DNA from: CAWDAQ01 sp963800325
Lineage (GTDB): Bacteria > Actinomycetota > Actinomycetes > Actinomycetales > Dermatophilaceae
Assembly (NCBI GenBank): GCA_963800325.1
Contig: CAWDAQ010000011.1
Coordinates: forward strand, 1 to 64,000
DNA: 64,000 nucleotides
Reading direction: 5' to 3'
In this document: one piece after another, positions 37,090 through 46,172 of the stretch
Numbering within the stretch: the first letter of the stretch is position 1
Layout of the letters: each line of letters starts with the position of its first letter
Position numbers and translations under genes: made by a program
Notes under the pieces: generated by a model
Told to the model about the DNA's origin: nothing
Databases searched by the model: none
What the model saw: only the letters and a program-made list of their open reading frames with translations

Positions 37090-38814
37090 TCAGGCCCCGG
37101 CCTGCTCGAGCCAGACCGTCGTGTCGGCCGGGAGCCGGTCGTCGTCGGTGAGGTCTCCGGAGGCGACCAGCACCCTGGCGCCCTCCGGCAGCCGGACCGG
37201 CTCGGCGGACACGTTCGCGACGACGAGCACCGGGTGGGCCCCGCCGCGACCGGTGTTGCGCACGGCGAGCACGCCGTCGTCGGCGGCGCTCCCGTCGCCG
37301 CCCGGGTCGGCGAGGACCTCCAGCCCGCCGAGCCCGAGCCCGCGCTCGCGGCGCAGGGCGAGCAGGGACCGGTACAGCTCCAGCGTCGAGCCCGGGACCC
37401 CGTCCTGGGTGTCGGCGGCGTACTCCCGGTACACCTCGGGCTGGGGCAGCCACGTCTCCCCGGTGTCGTTGAAGCCCATCGCCGGCGCGTCCGCGCGCCA
37501 CGGCATCGGCACCCGGCAGCCGTCCCGGCCGATGGAGAGTCCCTCGGTGCGGTGGAACGCCGGGTCCTGGCGGTGCTCGTGGGGCATGTCGGTCGAGTCG
37601 GGCAGGCCGAGCTCCTCCCCCTGGTAGAGGTAGGCCGACCCCGGCAGGGCGAGCATGAGCGTCGTCGCCGCCCGGGCCCTGCGCAGCCCGAGCACGCGGT
37701 CCGGTTGCGGGTCCTCCGCCGCGATGCCGATCGGCCGCGGGCGACCCTGCGGCAGCCCGAGCCGGCTCGCGTGCCGGACGACGTCGTGGTTGGACAGCAC
37801 CCACGAGGTCGTCGCGCCGACGGTGGCGGCCTGGCCGAGGGAGGACTCGATGACCGCCCGCAGCGCGGCGGCGTCCCACGGCGTGTCGAGGAAGTCGAAG
37901 TTGAACGCCTGGTGGAACTCGTCGGCCCGGACGTAGCGCATGAGCCGGTCCGGCGGCTTCACCCACGCCTCGGCGCACATGATCCGGTCCGGCTCGCCGT
38001 AGCTCTCGAGCAGCTTGCGCCACGAGCGGTAGATCTCGTGCACGCCCTCCTGGTCCCACATCGGGGCGCTCCCGGTCGGGTCCTCGCCCATGAGCTCGAT
38101 CGGCGTGGCCCAGTCCGGCAGGCCCTCCTTCTTCACGAGGCCGTGGGCCACGTCGACCCGGAACCCGGCGACGCCGCGGTCGAGCCAGAAGGCGAGGACG
38201 TCGAGGAACTCCTGGCGCACCTCGGGGTGGTCCCAGTTGAAGTCCGGCTGCCGGGTGTCGAACAGGTGGAGGTACCACTGGCCGTCCTCGACCCGGGTCC
38301 ACGCGCTCCCACCGAACACCGAGCGCCAGTCGTTCGGTGGCTCGTCGCCGTCCGGGCCGCGGCCGTCGCGGAACACGTACCGCTCCCGCTCCGGGCCGCC
38401 GGGGCCGGCGGCGAGCGCGGCCCGGAACCACGCGTGCTCGTCCGAGGAGTGGTTCGGCACGAGGTCGACGATGATCCCGATCCCGAGCTCGCGGGCGCGG
38501 GCGAGCACCCGGTCGAAGTCGGCGAGCGTGCCGTAGACCGGGTCGATGTCGCGGTAGTCGGCGACGTCGTAGCCCGCGTCGGCCTGCGGCGAGGGGTAGA
38601 AGGGCGAGAACCACACCGCGTCGACGCCGAGCTCCACGAGGTGGTCCAGGTGGGCCCCGACGCCGGCGAGGTCGCCGACGCCGTCGCCGTCGGCGTCGGC
38701 CCACGAGCGCGGGTAGATCTGGTAGATCACCGCGTCACGCCACCACGCGGCGTCGGAGGGGGCGGGGTGGTGGACGGTCTGTGCTGTGCTGGGGGCGTCG
38801 CTCACGGACGTCAT
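37090..38814 (-). CDS. GH13 alpha-glucosidase (oligo-1,6-glucosidase/sucrase-like)
   Basis: The 574-aa cytoplasmic enzyme has WWRDAVIYQIYPRSWAD at the N-terminus, IIVDLVPNHSSDEHAWF, FRVDVAHGLVKK with the nucleophile Asp, MCAEAWV with the acid Glu, and VLSNHDVVRH. This is the alpha-glucosidase subgroup of GH13, which cleaves glucose from the non-reducing ends of malto- or isomalto-oligosaccharides. No sugar transporter is adjacent. CGGAAG lies just before ATG 38814. It leads a small operon with the GDPD gene. Confidence 0.88.
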   Translation of the reverse strand: MTSVSDAPSTAQTVHHPAPSDAAWWRDAVIYQIYPRSWADADGDGVGDLAGVGAHLDHLVELGVDAVWFSPFYPSPQADAGYDVADYRDIDPVYGTLADFDRVLARARELGIGIIVDLVPNHSSDEHAWFRAALAAGPGGPERERYVFRDGRGPDGDEPPNDWRSVFGGSAWTRVEDGQWYLHLFDTRQPDFNWDHPEVRQEFLDVLAFWLDRGVAGFRVDVAHGLVKKEGLPDWATPIELMGEDPTGSAPMWDQEGVHEIYRSWRKLLESYGEPDRIMCAEAWVKPPDRLMRYVRADEFHQAFNFDFLDTPWDAAALRAVIESSLGQAATVGATTSWVLSNHDVVRHASRLGLPQGRPRPIGIAAEDPQPDRVLGLRRARAATTLMLALPGSAYLYQGEELGLPDSTDMPHEHRQDPAFHRTEGLSIGRDGCRVPMPWRADAPAMGFNDTGETWLPQPEVYREYAADTQDGVPGSTLELYRSLLALRRERGLGLGGLEVLADPGGDGSAADDGVLAVRNTGRGGAHPVLVVANVSAEPVRLPEGARVLVASGDLTDDDRLPADTTVWLEQAGA

Positions 38815-38876
38815 GCTTCCGCACCGGCGGGCACGTCGTCACGTGGGGGTCGCCGCCACCGCCCGGCGAGGCCGGG

Positions 38877-39260
38877 TCACTCCTCCTCGAGGGTGTTGAC
38901 CATGCTGTACGCGGCCCGGGTGAGGTAGTCGCGCAGCACCGCGTCCTGGGTCTCGGGCAGCCCGACGGCGTCGACCGCGGCCATCATGTGCTCCAGCCAG
39001 CGGTCCCGCTGGGCGGGCGTGACCCGGAACGGCATGTGCCGCATCCGCAGCCGCGGGTGGCCGCGCTGCTCGGAGTACGTCGTCGGGCCGCCCCAGTACT
39101 GCTCGAGGAACATCCGCAGCCGCTCCTCGGCGCCGCTGAGGTCCTCCTCGGGGTAGAGCGCGCGCAGCTTCGCGTCCGCGGCGACGCCGCGGTAGAACTC
39201 GTGGACGAGCGCCGCGAACGTCTCGTGGCCGCCCATCTGCTCGTACAGGCTCTCCGGCAC
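38877..39260 (-). CDS. glbO: Group II truncated haemoglobin (trHbO)
   Basis: The 127-aa 2-on-2 globin starts with SLYEQMGGHETFAALVHEFY and has HPRLRMRHMPF with the proximal His. A Trp in the G helix (QRDRWLEHM) is diagnostic of group II. B10 Tyr is visible in EFYRGV. Such proteins bind O2 and may pass it to respiratory enzymes or remove NO. The ATG 39260 lies 1 nt after the MscS stop, so it is in an operon with the upstream channel and aminopeptidase genes. Confidence 0.9.
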   Translation of the reverse strand: MPESLYEQMGGHETFAALVHEFYRGVAADAKLRALYPEEDLSGAEERLRMFLEQYWGGPTTYSEQRGHPRLRMRHMPFRVTPAQRDRWLEHMMAAVDAVGLPETQDAVLRDYLTRAAYSMVNTLEEE

Positions 39261-39261
39261 G

Positions 39262-40194
39262 TCAGACCTGCGTCGTCGAGAACGGCGGGATGTCCGGGCC
39301 CTTGACGCCCTCGCGGTCGAAGGCCTCCTTGATGCGGCGGCGCATCTCCCGCTTCAGCTCCCACTGGCTGCCGCTGACGCACGTGGCGAGGACGCGCACG
39401 GTCATCGTCCCGGCGGACATCGACTCGACGCCGAGGACGCTCGGCTCCTCCGGCAGCCGTCCGGACCAGGCCTCGTCGTCGGTCATCGCGTGGACGACGT
39501 TCGTGATGATGCGGATGACCTGGTCGACGTCCTCCTTGAACGAGAACGGGATGTCGACGACGGCGCTGGCGAAGCCCTGGCTGTGGTTGCCGATCCGGAT
39601 GATCTCGCCGTTGCGGACGTACCACGTGACCCCGTTGAGGTCGCGCAGCCGCGTGATCCGGAGGCTGACCTCCTCGATCGTGCCGACCGCCTCGCCGGTG
39701 TCGACGATGTCGCCGACCCCGTACTGGTCCTCGAGGATCATGAAGATCCCCGAGAGGAAGTCCCGCACGAGGGACTGCGCGCCGAAGCCGAGCGCGACCC
39801 CACCGACGCCCGCGGAGGCCAGCAGCGGGGCGAGCGGGATGCCGATGATCTGCAGCACCGTCAGGCCGGCGATGACGCCGACGACGATCGTGACGATGCT
39901 GCGCAGCAGCGACCCCATCGTCCGGGTGCGCTGCTCGCGACGCTCGGTGGCCAGCCCCGCCGCGCCGGCGAGGACGCGGCCGGCCTTCTTGGGTGCGTCG
40001 GACAGCCGAGCGCTGGACCGGGTCGCGGTGGACTCCACGAACCGGGTGATGATCCGGTGCAGCACCCACCGGGCCACCACCGCGAGGACGATGGTGACGA
40101 GGATCTGGAGGCCCTGGTCGAGCGACCAGTCCACGACGCGGGTGGCGACGTCGATGCTCTCCTGTGCGGTGGAGGCGTCGAGGGCGAAGCTCAT
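39262..40194 (-). CDS. Small-conductance mechanosensitive channel (MscS family)
   Basis: The product is 310 aa. The first membrane helix is near residues 25-45. The second is near 100-120, and the third, pore-lining helix is the Gly/Ala-rich LLASAGVGGVALGFGAQSLV, followed by the amphipathic LVRDFLSGIFMILEDQYGVGD, an MscS hallmark. The beta domain (IRIGNHSQGF) and C-terminal vestibule follow. It opens on membrane tension to release osmolytes. ATG 40194 overlaps the pepN stop by 4 nt. Confidence 0.88.
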   Translation of the reverse strand: MSFALDASTAQESIDVATRVVDWSLDQGLQILVTIVLAVVARWVLHRIITRFVESTATRSSARLSDAPKKAGRVLAGAAGLATERREQRTRTMGSLLRSIVTIVVGVIAGLTVLQIIGIPLAPLLASAGVGGVALGFGAQSLVRDFLSGIFMILEDQYGVGDIVDTGEAVGTIEEVSLRITRLRDLNGVTWYVRNGEIIRIGNHSQGFASAVVDIPFSFKEDVDQVIRIITNVVHAMTDDEAWSGRLPEEPSVLGVESMSAGTMTVRVLATCVSGSQWELKREMRRRIKEAFDREGVKGPDIPPFSTTQV

Positions 40195-42737
40195 CGGCCG
40201 TCACGCTCCTGGGCGGCGAGGGAGCGCGCCACGGTGTCCCGGTGCTCGGCGACGAGCCGGCGCAGCCCCGCGGGGGCGGCGGTGTGGGTCTCGAGCCAGC
40301 TCTCGGTGCGCCGGAGCAGGTCGACGTCGGCGACCCCGAGGGGGTAGAAGCCGGTGACGATGGCCTCGGCGATCGCGTGCGTCCGCTCGTCCCAGACCCG
40401 CTCGATCTCGTCGAGGTAGCGCTCGACGAACGGCCGGAGCAGCTCGGGGTCCCACGTGCGGCCGAACCCGAGGGCGACCGCCTCGAGGACGGAGTTCGGC
40501 AGGGTGTCCCGCTCGACGGCCTCTCGCCACGCGGCGGCCTTGAGCTCGGGCGTCGGGAGGGCCGCGAGCGCGCGGGCGGCCCGCTCGCGCCCGGTGGCGG
40601 TGTTGTCCCGCTCCCGCTCGGCGTCGACCTCGGCCTCGCTCGCCGCGCCGGCCGCGGCGAGCGCGGTCAGCAGGGTCCAGCGAAGGTCCGTGTCGATCTC
40701 GAGGCCCTCGAGGCTCGTGCGGCCCTCGAGGAGGTTCCGGACCCACGCGGTGTCGTCGCCCGGGGCGAGCAGCCCGGCGGCGGCGCCGATCAGCTGGAAC
40801 TGGGCGTCACTGCCGGCCGGGGCGCCGGTCGCGAGGCCGTGCAGCGCCGTGAGGACGCGGGTGCGGGCCTCCTCGCGGTGCTCGGGGGCGAGGTACATCC
40901 GCACCGTGGTGTGGAGCTGGGCCAGCAGGGTGCGCAGCAGCGTCGAGTCGGTCTCGCCGGGCAGCGAGGCGAGGACGAGCTCGACGAGCTCGCGGCCGGG
41001 CATCTGCGCGTCCCGGGTCATGTCCCACGCGGAGGCGAGGACGAGGGAGCGGGGCAGGCTCTCGGTGAAGCCGCGCGGGTGGGCGATCGCCGTCGCGAGC
41101 GAGCGCTCGTCGAGCCGGATCTTGGCGTAGGTGAGATCGTCGTCGTTGACGAGCAGCAGGTCCGGCTGCGGCCGGCCGACGAGCTGGGTGAGCTCGGTCT
41201 CCGCGCCGTCGACGTCGAGCTCGATGCGGTCGGTGCGCACGAGCTGGTCCCCGTCGAGGTCGTACAGCCCCACGGCGAGGCGGTGCGGACGGATCGTCGG
41301 GTGGCCGGTGGGGGCGGACTGCTCGATGACCGCCCGGGAGACCAGTCCCTGCTCGTCGACCTCGACGACCGGCCGCAGCGTCGCCACCCCGGCCGTCTCG
41401 AGCCACAGCTTCGACCAGCTGCCGAGGTCGCGCCCGGAGGTCGCCTCGAGCTCACCGAGGAGGTCGCCGAGGGTGGTGTTGCCCCACGCGTGCGCGGTGA
41501 AGTACCGGCGCAGCCCGGCGACGAACGGCTCCCGGCCGACGTAGGCGACGAGCTGCTTGAGGACCGAGGCGCCCTTGGCGTAGGTGATGCCGTCGAAGTT
41601 GACCTCGACGTCCTCGAGGTCGCGGATCGGGGCGACGATCGGGTGGGTCGAGGACAGCTGGTCCTGCCGGTAGGCCCACGCCTTCTCCGAGGTCGCGAAC
41701 GTCGTCCACGCGCTCTCCCAGCGGGTGGCCTCGGCCTGGCACGTCGTCGAGGCCCACTCGGCGAAGGACTCGTTGAGCCAGAGGTCGTTCCACCACCGCA
41801 TCGTGACGAGGTCGCCGAACCACATGTGGGCGAGCTCGTGGAGGATCGTCAGCGCGCGCCGCTCGACGAGGGCCTCGGGGACCTTGGAGCGGAAGACGTA
41901 GACCTCGTTGATCGTCACCGCGCCGGCGTTCTCCATCGCGCCCATGTTGTACTCCGGCGTGAAGAGCTGGTCGTACTTGGCGAACGGGTACGCCGAGTCG
42001 AACTCCTCCTCGAAGAACGCGAAGCCGCGCTTGGTGACGTCGAACAGGTTGTCGGCATCGAGGTAGGGGGTCAGCGAGCGCCGGCAGAACAGCCCGAGCG
42101 GCACCGTCCCGGCGCGTGTGACGACCTCGTCCCGGACCACGTCGTACGGCCCGGCGATGAGCGAGGTGATGTAGCTCGACACCCGCGGGGTGGGCTCGAA
42201 GCGCCACCGGGCGACACCGTCCGCGACCGGCTCGGGCTCGGGGGTCGGCGAGGTCGAGACGACCTGCCAGTGCTCGGGTGCGGTGACCGTGAGGGCGAAG
42301 CTCGCCTTGAGGTCGGGTTGCTCGAAGACGGCGAACATCCGACGGGAGTCGGCGACCTCGAACTGGGTGTAGAGGTAGGCCTCGTCGTCGACCGGGTCGA
42401 CGAACCGGTGCAGCCCCTCGCCGGTGTTCATGTAGGTCCCGGTGGCGTCGACGGTCAGCTCGTTCGTGGCGGCGAGGCCGGGGACCCGGATGCGGGCGCC
42501 GTCGTAGTGGGCCGCGACGTCGAGGTCGGTGCCGTTGAGGGTGATGCGCTGCACGGACTCGGCGAGCAGGTCGAGGAAGGTCTCCGCCCCCGGCTGGCTC
42601 GCGTCGAAGCGCACCGTCGTGCTCGTGGCGAAGGTCGTCTCCGACGTCGTGAGGTCGAGCGTGACGTCGTAGCGGTCCACGCTCACGAGGGCGGCACGGG
42701 TCGCGGCCTCCTCGCGGGTGAGGTTCTTCCCAGGCAC
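40191..42737 (-). CDS. pepN: Aminopeptidase N (M1 metallopeptidase)
   Basis: The 848-aa cytoplasmic enzyme removes N-terminal residues from peptides. It has the exopeptidase motif GAMENAGAVTINE and the zinc motif HELAHMWFGDLV with the third ligand Glu in WLNESFAEW. The actinobacterial C-terminal ERAP1-like domain fills the last 320 residues. GTG 42737 is fixed by GGAGGACCT directly upstream. Longer readings to 43631 cross the divergent neighbour and are not coding. Operon order is pepN, mscS, glbO. Confidence 0.93.
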   Translation of the reverse strand: MPGKNLTREEAATRAALVSVDRYDVTLDLTTSETTFATSTTVRFDASQPGAETFLDLLAESVQRITLNGTDLDVAAHYDGARIRVPGLAATNELTVDATGTYMNTGEGLHRFVDPVDDEAYLYTQFEVADSRRMFAVFEQPDLKASFALTVTAPEHWQVVSTSPTPEPEPVADGVARWRFEPTPRVSSYITSLIAGPYDVVRDEVVTRAGTVPLGLFCRRSLTPYLDADNLFDVTKRGFAFFEEEFDSAYPFAKYDQLFTPEYNMGAMENAGAVTINEVYVFRSKVPEALVERRALTILHELAHMWFGDLVTMRWWNDLWLNESFAEWASTTCQAEATRWESAWTTFATSEKAWAYRQDQLSSTHPIVAPIRDLEDVEVNFDGITYAKGASVLKQLVAYVGREPFVAGLRRYFTAHAWGNTTLGDLLGELEATSGRDLGSWSKLWLETAGVATLRPVVEVDEQGLVSRAVIEQSAPTGHPTIRPHRLAVGLYDLDGDQLVRTDRIELDVDGAETELTQLVGRPQPDLLLVNDDDLTYAKIRLDERSLATAIAHPRGFTESLPRSLVLASAWDMTRDAQMPGRELVELVLASLPGETDSTLLRTLLAQLHTTVRMYLAPEHREEARTRVLTALHGLATGAPAGSDAQFQLIGAAAGLLAPGDDTAWVRNLLEGRTSLEGLEIDTDLRWTLLTALAAAGAASEAEVDAERERDNTATGRERAARALAALPTPELKAAAWREAVERDTLPNSVLEAVALGFGRTWDPELLRPFVERYLDEIERVWDERTHAIAEAIVTGFYPLGVADVDLLRRTESWLETHTAAPAGLRRLVAEHRDTVARSLAAQERDGR

Positions 42738-42907
42738 AGGTCCTCCGAGTGGGTCGGGCTGGTGGTCGGGTGGCCCGGGCAGCGGCGCCGGCAGGGCCGG
42801 GCGCGTCGTCGTGCCGGGGCCGCGGGCCGGGTGGGGCCGGCGGCCATCTTCGCACGCACGCCGCGCGCGCCCGAAACCCAACGGGGGGAGCGCGCCGCGG
42901 GCCCCGT

Positions 42908-42931
42908 CCCCCGTGACCGCGCCCACGGGGG
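42908..42931. other. 8-bp inverted repeat in the pepN/DsbA-like intergenic region
   Basis: CCCCCGTG (42908-42915) and CACGGGGG (42924-42931) are exact inverted repeats with an 8-nt spacer, and CACGGGGGCG recurs at 42938-42947. The site lies between divergent genes and could bind a regulator. Apart from this the 261-bp gap shows nothing clear. Confidence 0.35.
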
Positions 42932-42998
42932 CGAGTTCACGGGGGCGCGGGGTGCGCGCGTGTGTGGCCGTCCGGGGGTGGTGGCAGGATGGGACATC

Positions 42999-43625
42999 AT
43001 GACGACTTCCACCACCGACGCAGCACGCACTCCCGTCGAGTTCTGGTTCGACCCCGTCTGCCCGTGGGCCTGGATGTCCTCCCGCTGGCTCGGCGAGGTC
43101 GAGAAGGTCCGTCCGGTCGACGTCACGTGGTCGGTGATGAGCCTGTCGGTCCTCAACGAGGGGCGCGACCTCCCGGAGGGCTACCAGGACCTCATGGACA
43201 AGGCCTGGGGCCCGGTCCGGGTCGTCGTCGCCGCCGCCCGCGAGCACGGCGACGGGGTCGTCAAGCCGCTCTACGACGCGATGGGCACCCGGATCCACCC
43301 CGGCGAGGAGACGGACTACGACAAGGTCATCGCCGAGTCCCTCGACGAGGTCGGCCTCCCCGCCGAGCTCGCCCGCTACGCCGGGAGCGACGAGAACGAC
43401 GGTGAGCTCCGGGAGAGCCACGAGCGGGGCATCGGCCTCGTCGGCGACGACGTCGGCACGCCGGTGGTCTCGGTCGAGGACGTCGCCTTCTTCGGGCCCG
43501 TCGTCACCCCCGCCCCGAAGGGCGAGGAGGCCGGCCGGCTGTTCGACGGCGCGGTCCTCGTCGCGGCCACCCCGGGCTTCTACGAGCTCAAGCGCAGCCG
43601 CGACGTGGGTCCGATCTTCGACTGA
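42999..43625 (+). CDS. Mycothiol-dependent nitroreductase-like DsbA-family protein with CPWA motif
   Basis: The 208-aa thioredoxin-fold protein resembles mycobacterial Rv2466c along its length: FWFDPVCPWAWMSSRWL, MSLSVLNEGRDLPEGYQ, AWGPVRVVVAAA, MGTRIHPGEE, DDVGTPVVSVEDVAFFGPV and the end FYELKRSRD. Rv2466c has a CPWC active site and reduces nitro compounds with mycothiol. Here the motif is CPWA (Cys21, Ala24), so the resolving Cys is absent. A one-Cys mechanism with mycothiol is possible. A CAGGAT hexamer lies 8 nt upstream of ATG 42999. Confidence 0.8.
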   Translation: MTTSTTDAARTPVEFWFDPVCPWAWMSSRWLGEVEKVRPVDVTWSVMSLSVLNEGRDLPEGYQDLMDKAWGPVRVVVAAAREHGDGVVKPLYDAMGTRIHPGEETDYDKVIAESLDEVGLPAELARYAGSDENDGELRESHERGIGLVGDDVGTPVVSVEDVAFFGPVVTPAPKGEEAGRLFDGAVLVAATPGFYELKRSRDVGPIFD

Positions 43626-43684
43626 CCCCACTGACCCAACGGACCCGGCCGACCGAGCGCCCCGCCCCAGACAGGAGCCAGACG

Positions 43685-44152
43685 ATGCGAGTCCACATCG
43701 GCGGCGACCACGCCGCCTACGACCTGCTCGGTGAGCTCGTCGCCGTGCTCGAGGCCGACGGCCACGACGTCACGTGCCACGGGCCCAACGCCTACGACGC
43801 CCAGGACGACTACCCGGTCTACGTGCTCCGCGCCGCGGAGGCGGTCGCCGCCGAGCCCGGCTCGCGCGGGGTGGTCCTCGGCGGGTCCGGAAACGGCGAG
43901 CAGATCGCGGCGAACAAGGTCCGCGGCATCCGCGCCGCGCTCTGCTTCACCCCCGAGCTGGCCCGGCTCGCCCGGGAGCACAACGACGCGCACGTGATCT
44001 CGATCGGGGCGCGGGTGAGCACGGTCGAGGAGGCCGTGGCGATGGTCCGCACGTTCCTCGCGACGGACTTCTCCGGCGAGTCCCGCCACGCCCGGAGGCT
44101 GGAGATGGTCGGCGAGTACGAGTCCTCGGGCACCCTGCCCGACCTGCCCTGA
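43685..44152 (+). CDS. rpiB: Ribose-5-phosphate isomerase B
   Basis: The 155-aa protein interconverts ribose-5-phosphate and ribulose-5-phosphate in the pentose phosphate pathway. RpiB features are MRVHIGGDHAAYDL at the N-terminus, GSGNGEQIAANKVRGIRAAL for the anion-binding loop and REHNDAHVISIGAR. As in the mycobacterial enzyme, the loop has Glu (GNGEQ) in place of the E. coli Cys, so Glu is the likely base. AGGAG lies 8 nt before ATG 43685. Confidence 0.92.
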   Translation: MRVHIGGDHAAYDLLGELVAVLEADGHDVTCHGPNAYDAQDDYPVYVLRAAEAVAAEPGSRGVVLGGSGNGEQIAANKVRGIRAALCFTPELARLAREHNDAHVISIGARVSTVEEAVAMVRTFLATDFSGESRHARRLEMVGEYESSGTLPDLP

Positions 44153-44260
44153 CACCGGGCGCCGCGCGAGCGGGCCGGCGGGGTGCGTCCGGTCGGCGAC
44201 CGCGCCGAGGCTGTGAAAGGATCAGCACCCTCAGTGGTCGAGCGAGGACAGGGGCGGGGC

Positions 44261-45367
44261 ATGGTGCCTGAGGTCGCTCCCGTCAAGCGTCCCGGGCGCG
44301 TCCGGCGGGGGCTGCGTCGGCTGCGCCTGCCCGGACGGGACGGCGACGACGCGCTCGTCGTCCTCATGCTCGCCCTCGTGGGCGCGCTCGTCGCCGCCGT
44401 CGCCGCGTGGGACCAGGCCCGGCTCTTCTTCGTCCTCCTCGCCGTCCTCGCCGGGCTGCTGCTCCCCCCGCGCCCGTTGCTGGTGGTCTACGCCGGGCTC
44501 GCGGCCGGCGTCGCGGCGACGTTCGTCCTCCCCGACGGGCCGGTGGCACTGGACGCGCTGCTCGTCGTCCGGCTCGTCGTGCTCCTCCTCGTCATGGCCC
44601 TCATGTTCTGGATGTCCCGCTCGCGCGCGGGGACCGGCGTCACGGGCCTCGGCGGGGAGAGGATGCTCGTCGACCTGCGCGACCGGCTGCGCCTCATGGG
44701 GGAGATGCCGGCGCTCCCGTCCGGATGGCACGCCGAGTCGGCGCTGGAGTCCGCCTACGGCGACGCCTTCTCCGGGGACTTCATGGTCACCGCCCGCAAC
44801 AGCAGCGGCACCACGCTCGAGATCGTCCTCGTCGACGTCAGCGGGAAGGGGCTGCGCTCCGGGACCCGGTCCCTGCTGCTCTCCGGGGCCTTCAGCGGAC
44901 TGCTCGGCGCCACCGACGCCGAGGGGTTCCTCCCGGCGGCCAACACCTACCTGCTGCGCCAGTCCTGGGGGGAGGGGTTCGCGACCGCGGTCCACCTGCA
45001 GGTGTGCACCACCACCGGGGCGTACTCCGTCGCCACCGCCGGGCACCCGCCGGCGGTGAAGTACTCCGCCGGGTCCGGGCGGTGGGAGGTCGTCGAGGGG
45101 TCCGGCGGGCCGCTGCTCGGGGTCCTCGAGCAGGTCTCCTTCCCCCGCCGTCACGGCGTCCTCAAGCGGGGGGACGCCCTCCTGCTCTACACCGACGGGG
45201 TCATCGAGACCCGCACCCGCCAGCTCGCCGACGGCATCGACCGGATGCTCGGCACCGCCGAGCGCAGCCTCAAGACCGGCTTCAGCGGCCTCGCGACCCG
45301 GCTGTGCGCCGCCGCCCGCTCCGGCGAGGACGACGACCGGGCCGTCGTCGTGGTCTGGCGCACGTGA
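44261..45367 (+). CDS. Membrane-anchored SpoIIE/RsbU-type PP2C serine phosphatase
   Basis: The product is about 368 aa. Four membrane helices lie within residues 28-128. The PPM/SpoIIE catalytic domain follows, with AFSGDFMV, VDVSGKG, TAGHPPAV and LLYTDGVIETR supplying the metal-binding Asp residues. No PAS, GAF or kinase domain is seen. Such enzymes dephosphorylate anti-anti-sigma factors; none is encoded nearby. ATG 44261 is preferred for its GGACAGGGG upstream; GTG 44234 is an alternative. Confidence 0.8.
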   Translation: MVPEVAPVKRPGRVRRGLRRLRLPGRDGDDALVVLMLALVGALVAAVAAWDQARLFFVLLAVLAGLLLPPRPLLVVYAGLAAGVAATFVLPDGPVALDALLVVRLVVLLLVMALMFWMSRSRAGTGVTGLGGERMLVDLRDRLRLMGEMPALPSGWHAESALESAYGDAFSGDFMVTARNSSGTTLEIVLVDVSGKGLRSGTRSLLLSGAFSGLLGATDAEGFLPAANTYLLRQSWGEGFATAVHLQVCTTTGAYSVATAGHPPAVKYSAGSGRWEVVEGSGGPLLGVLEQVSFPRRHGVLKRGDALLLYTDGVIETRTRQLADGIDRMLGTAERSLKTGFSGLATRLCAAARSGEDDDRAVVVVWRT

Positions 45368-45413
45368 GGCCCGCGGCCCCCGGCCGGCGGGCGGTCGGGG
45401 CGCCCGCTGCACC

Positions 45414-45419
45414 TACCCT
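45414..45419 (+). promoter_or_regulatory. -10 hexamer TACCCT of trmB, leaderless type
   Basis: TACCCT ends 6 nt before GTG 45426, which supports that GTG over the in-frame ATG at 45459. Confidence 0.5.
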
Positions 45420-45425
45420 TGGCGG

Positions 45426-46172
45426 GTGACCCCCCGTTCGACCACCCCGACGACGCTGATGACCGAGACGACCGAGACGACCGAGACGACCGAGACGCCG
45501 TCACCCGCGACGGCGCGCCGGCCCGGCGTGCGCACGTTCACCCCGCGCTGGCGCAGCTCCCCGCTGACCGACGAGCGCATGGCCCGGCTCATGCCCGTGC
45601 TCGGCCTGCCCGGCGCGGCGGACGAGCCCGTCGACCCGGTCGTCGTGTTCGGCCGCCGGGCCCCGCTCGTGCTCGAGATCGGGTGCGGGCACGGGGCAGC
45701 CGCGATCGCCTACGCCCGGGCCTTCCCCGGCCACGACGTCGTCGCCAGCGACGTCCACGTGCCGGGTCTGGCGCGGATGATGGCCGCCGCCGAGGACGCC
45801 GGGGTCGCGAACCTGCGCGTCCACAACGGCGACGCGATCACTTTGCTCGAGGAGGGGCTGGCGCCGGCGTCCTTGGACGCGGTGCACCTGTTCTTCCCCG
45901 ACCCGTGGCCGAAGAAGAAGCACGCCAAGCGGCGGTTCGTCCAGCCGCACACGCTCGCGCTGCTCGCCGACCGGCTCGAGCCCGGCGGGGTGCTCCGGGT
46001 GGCCACGGACAAGGACCACTACGCCGAGCACACCCTGGCCCGGCTCGAGGAGCACGGCTGCTGGGAGGTCACCACCGGGGACCGGCCGGCCTGGCGCCCC
46101 ACCGACGGCTTCGAGGACAAGGGCCTGGACGCCGGCCGGAGCATCACGGAGATCACCGCGCGTCTGCGCTGA
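45426..46172 (+). CDS. trmB: tRNA (guanine-N7-)-methyltransferase
   Basis: The 248-aa SAM enzyme methylates G46 of tRNA. It has LEIGCGHGAAAIAYA (SAM binding), NLRVHNGDA, the family motif HLFFPDPWPKKKHAKRR, and VATDKDHYAEH. The N-terminal 24 residues are a Thr/Glu-rich extension made by a 9-bp repeat at 45462-45497, unlike most TrmB. The start GTG 45426 agrees with the -10 position. Convergent with the alcohol dehydrogenase gene. Confidence 0.92.
   Translation: MTPRSTTPTTLMTETTETTETTETPSPATARRPGVRTFTPRWRSSPLTDERMARLMPVLGLPGAADEPVDPVVVFGRRAPLVLEIGCGHGAAAIAYARAFPGHDVVASDVHVPGLARMMAAAEDAGVANLRVHNGDAITLLEEGLAPASLDAVHLFFPDPWPKKKHAKRRFVQPHTLALLADRLEPGGVLRVATDKDHYAEHTLARLEEHGCWEVTTGDRPAWRPTDGFEDKGLDAGRSITEITARLR
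45462..45497 (+). repeat. 9-bp in-frame repeat ACCGAGACG, four copies
   Basis: Four exact tandem copies encode (Thr-Glu-Thr)x4 near the TrmB N-terminus. The period is a multiple of three, so copy-number change would keep the frame. Confidence 0.95.

Noticed and set aside
40164..43000. Long open frame antisense to pepN, over 900 codons
   Set aside because: High GC leaves the antisense frame open. The translation is Gly/Arg/Val-rich with no family similarity, while the pepN frame carries all M1 motifs.
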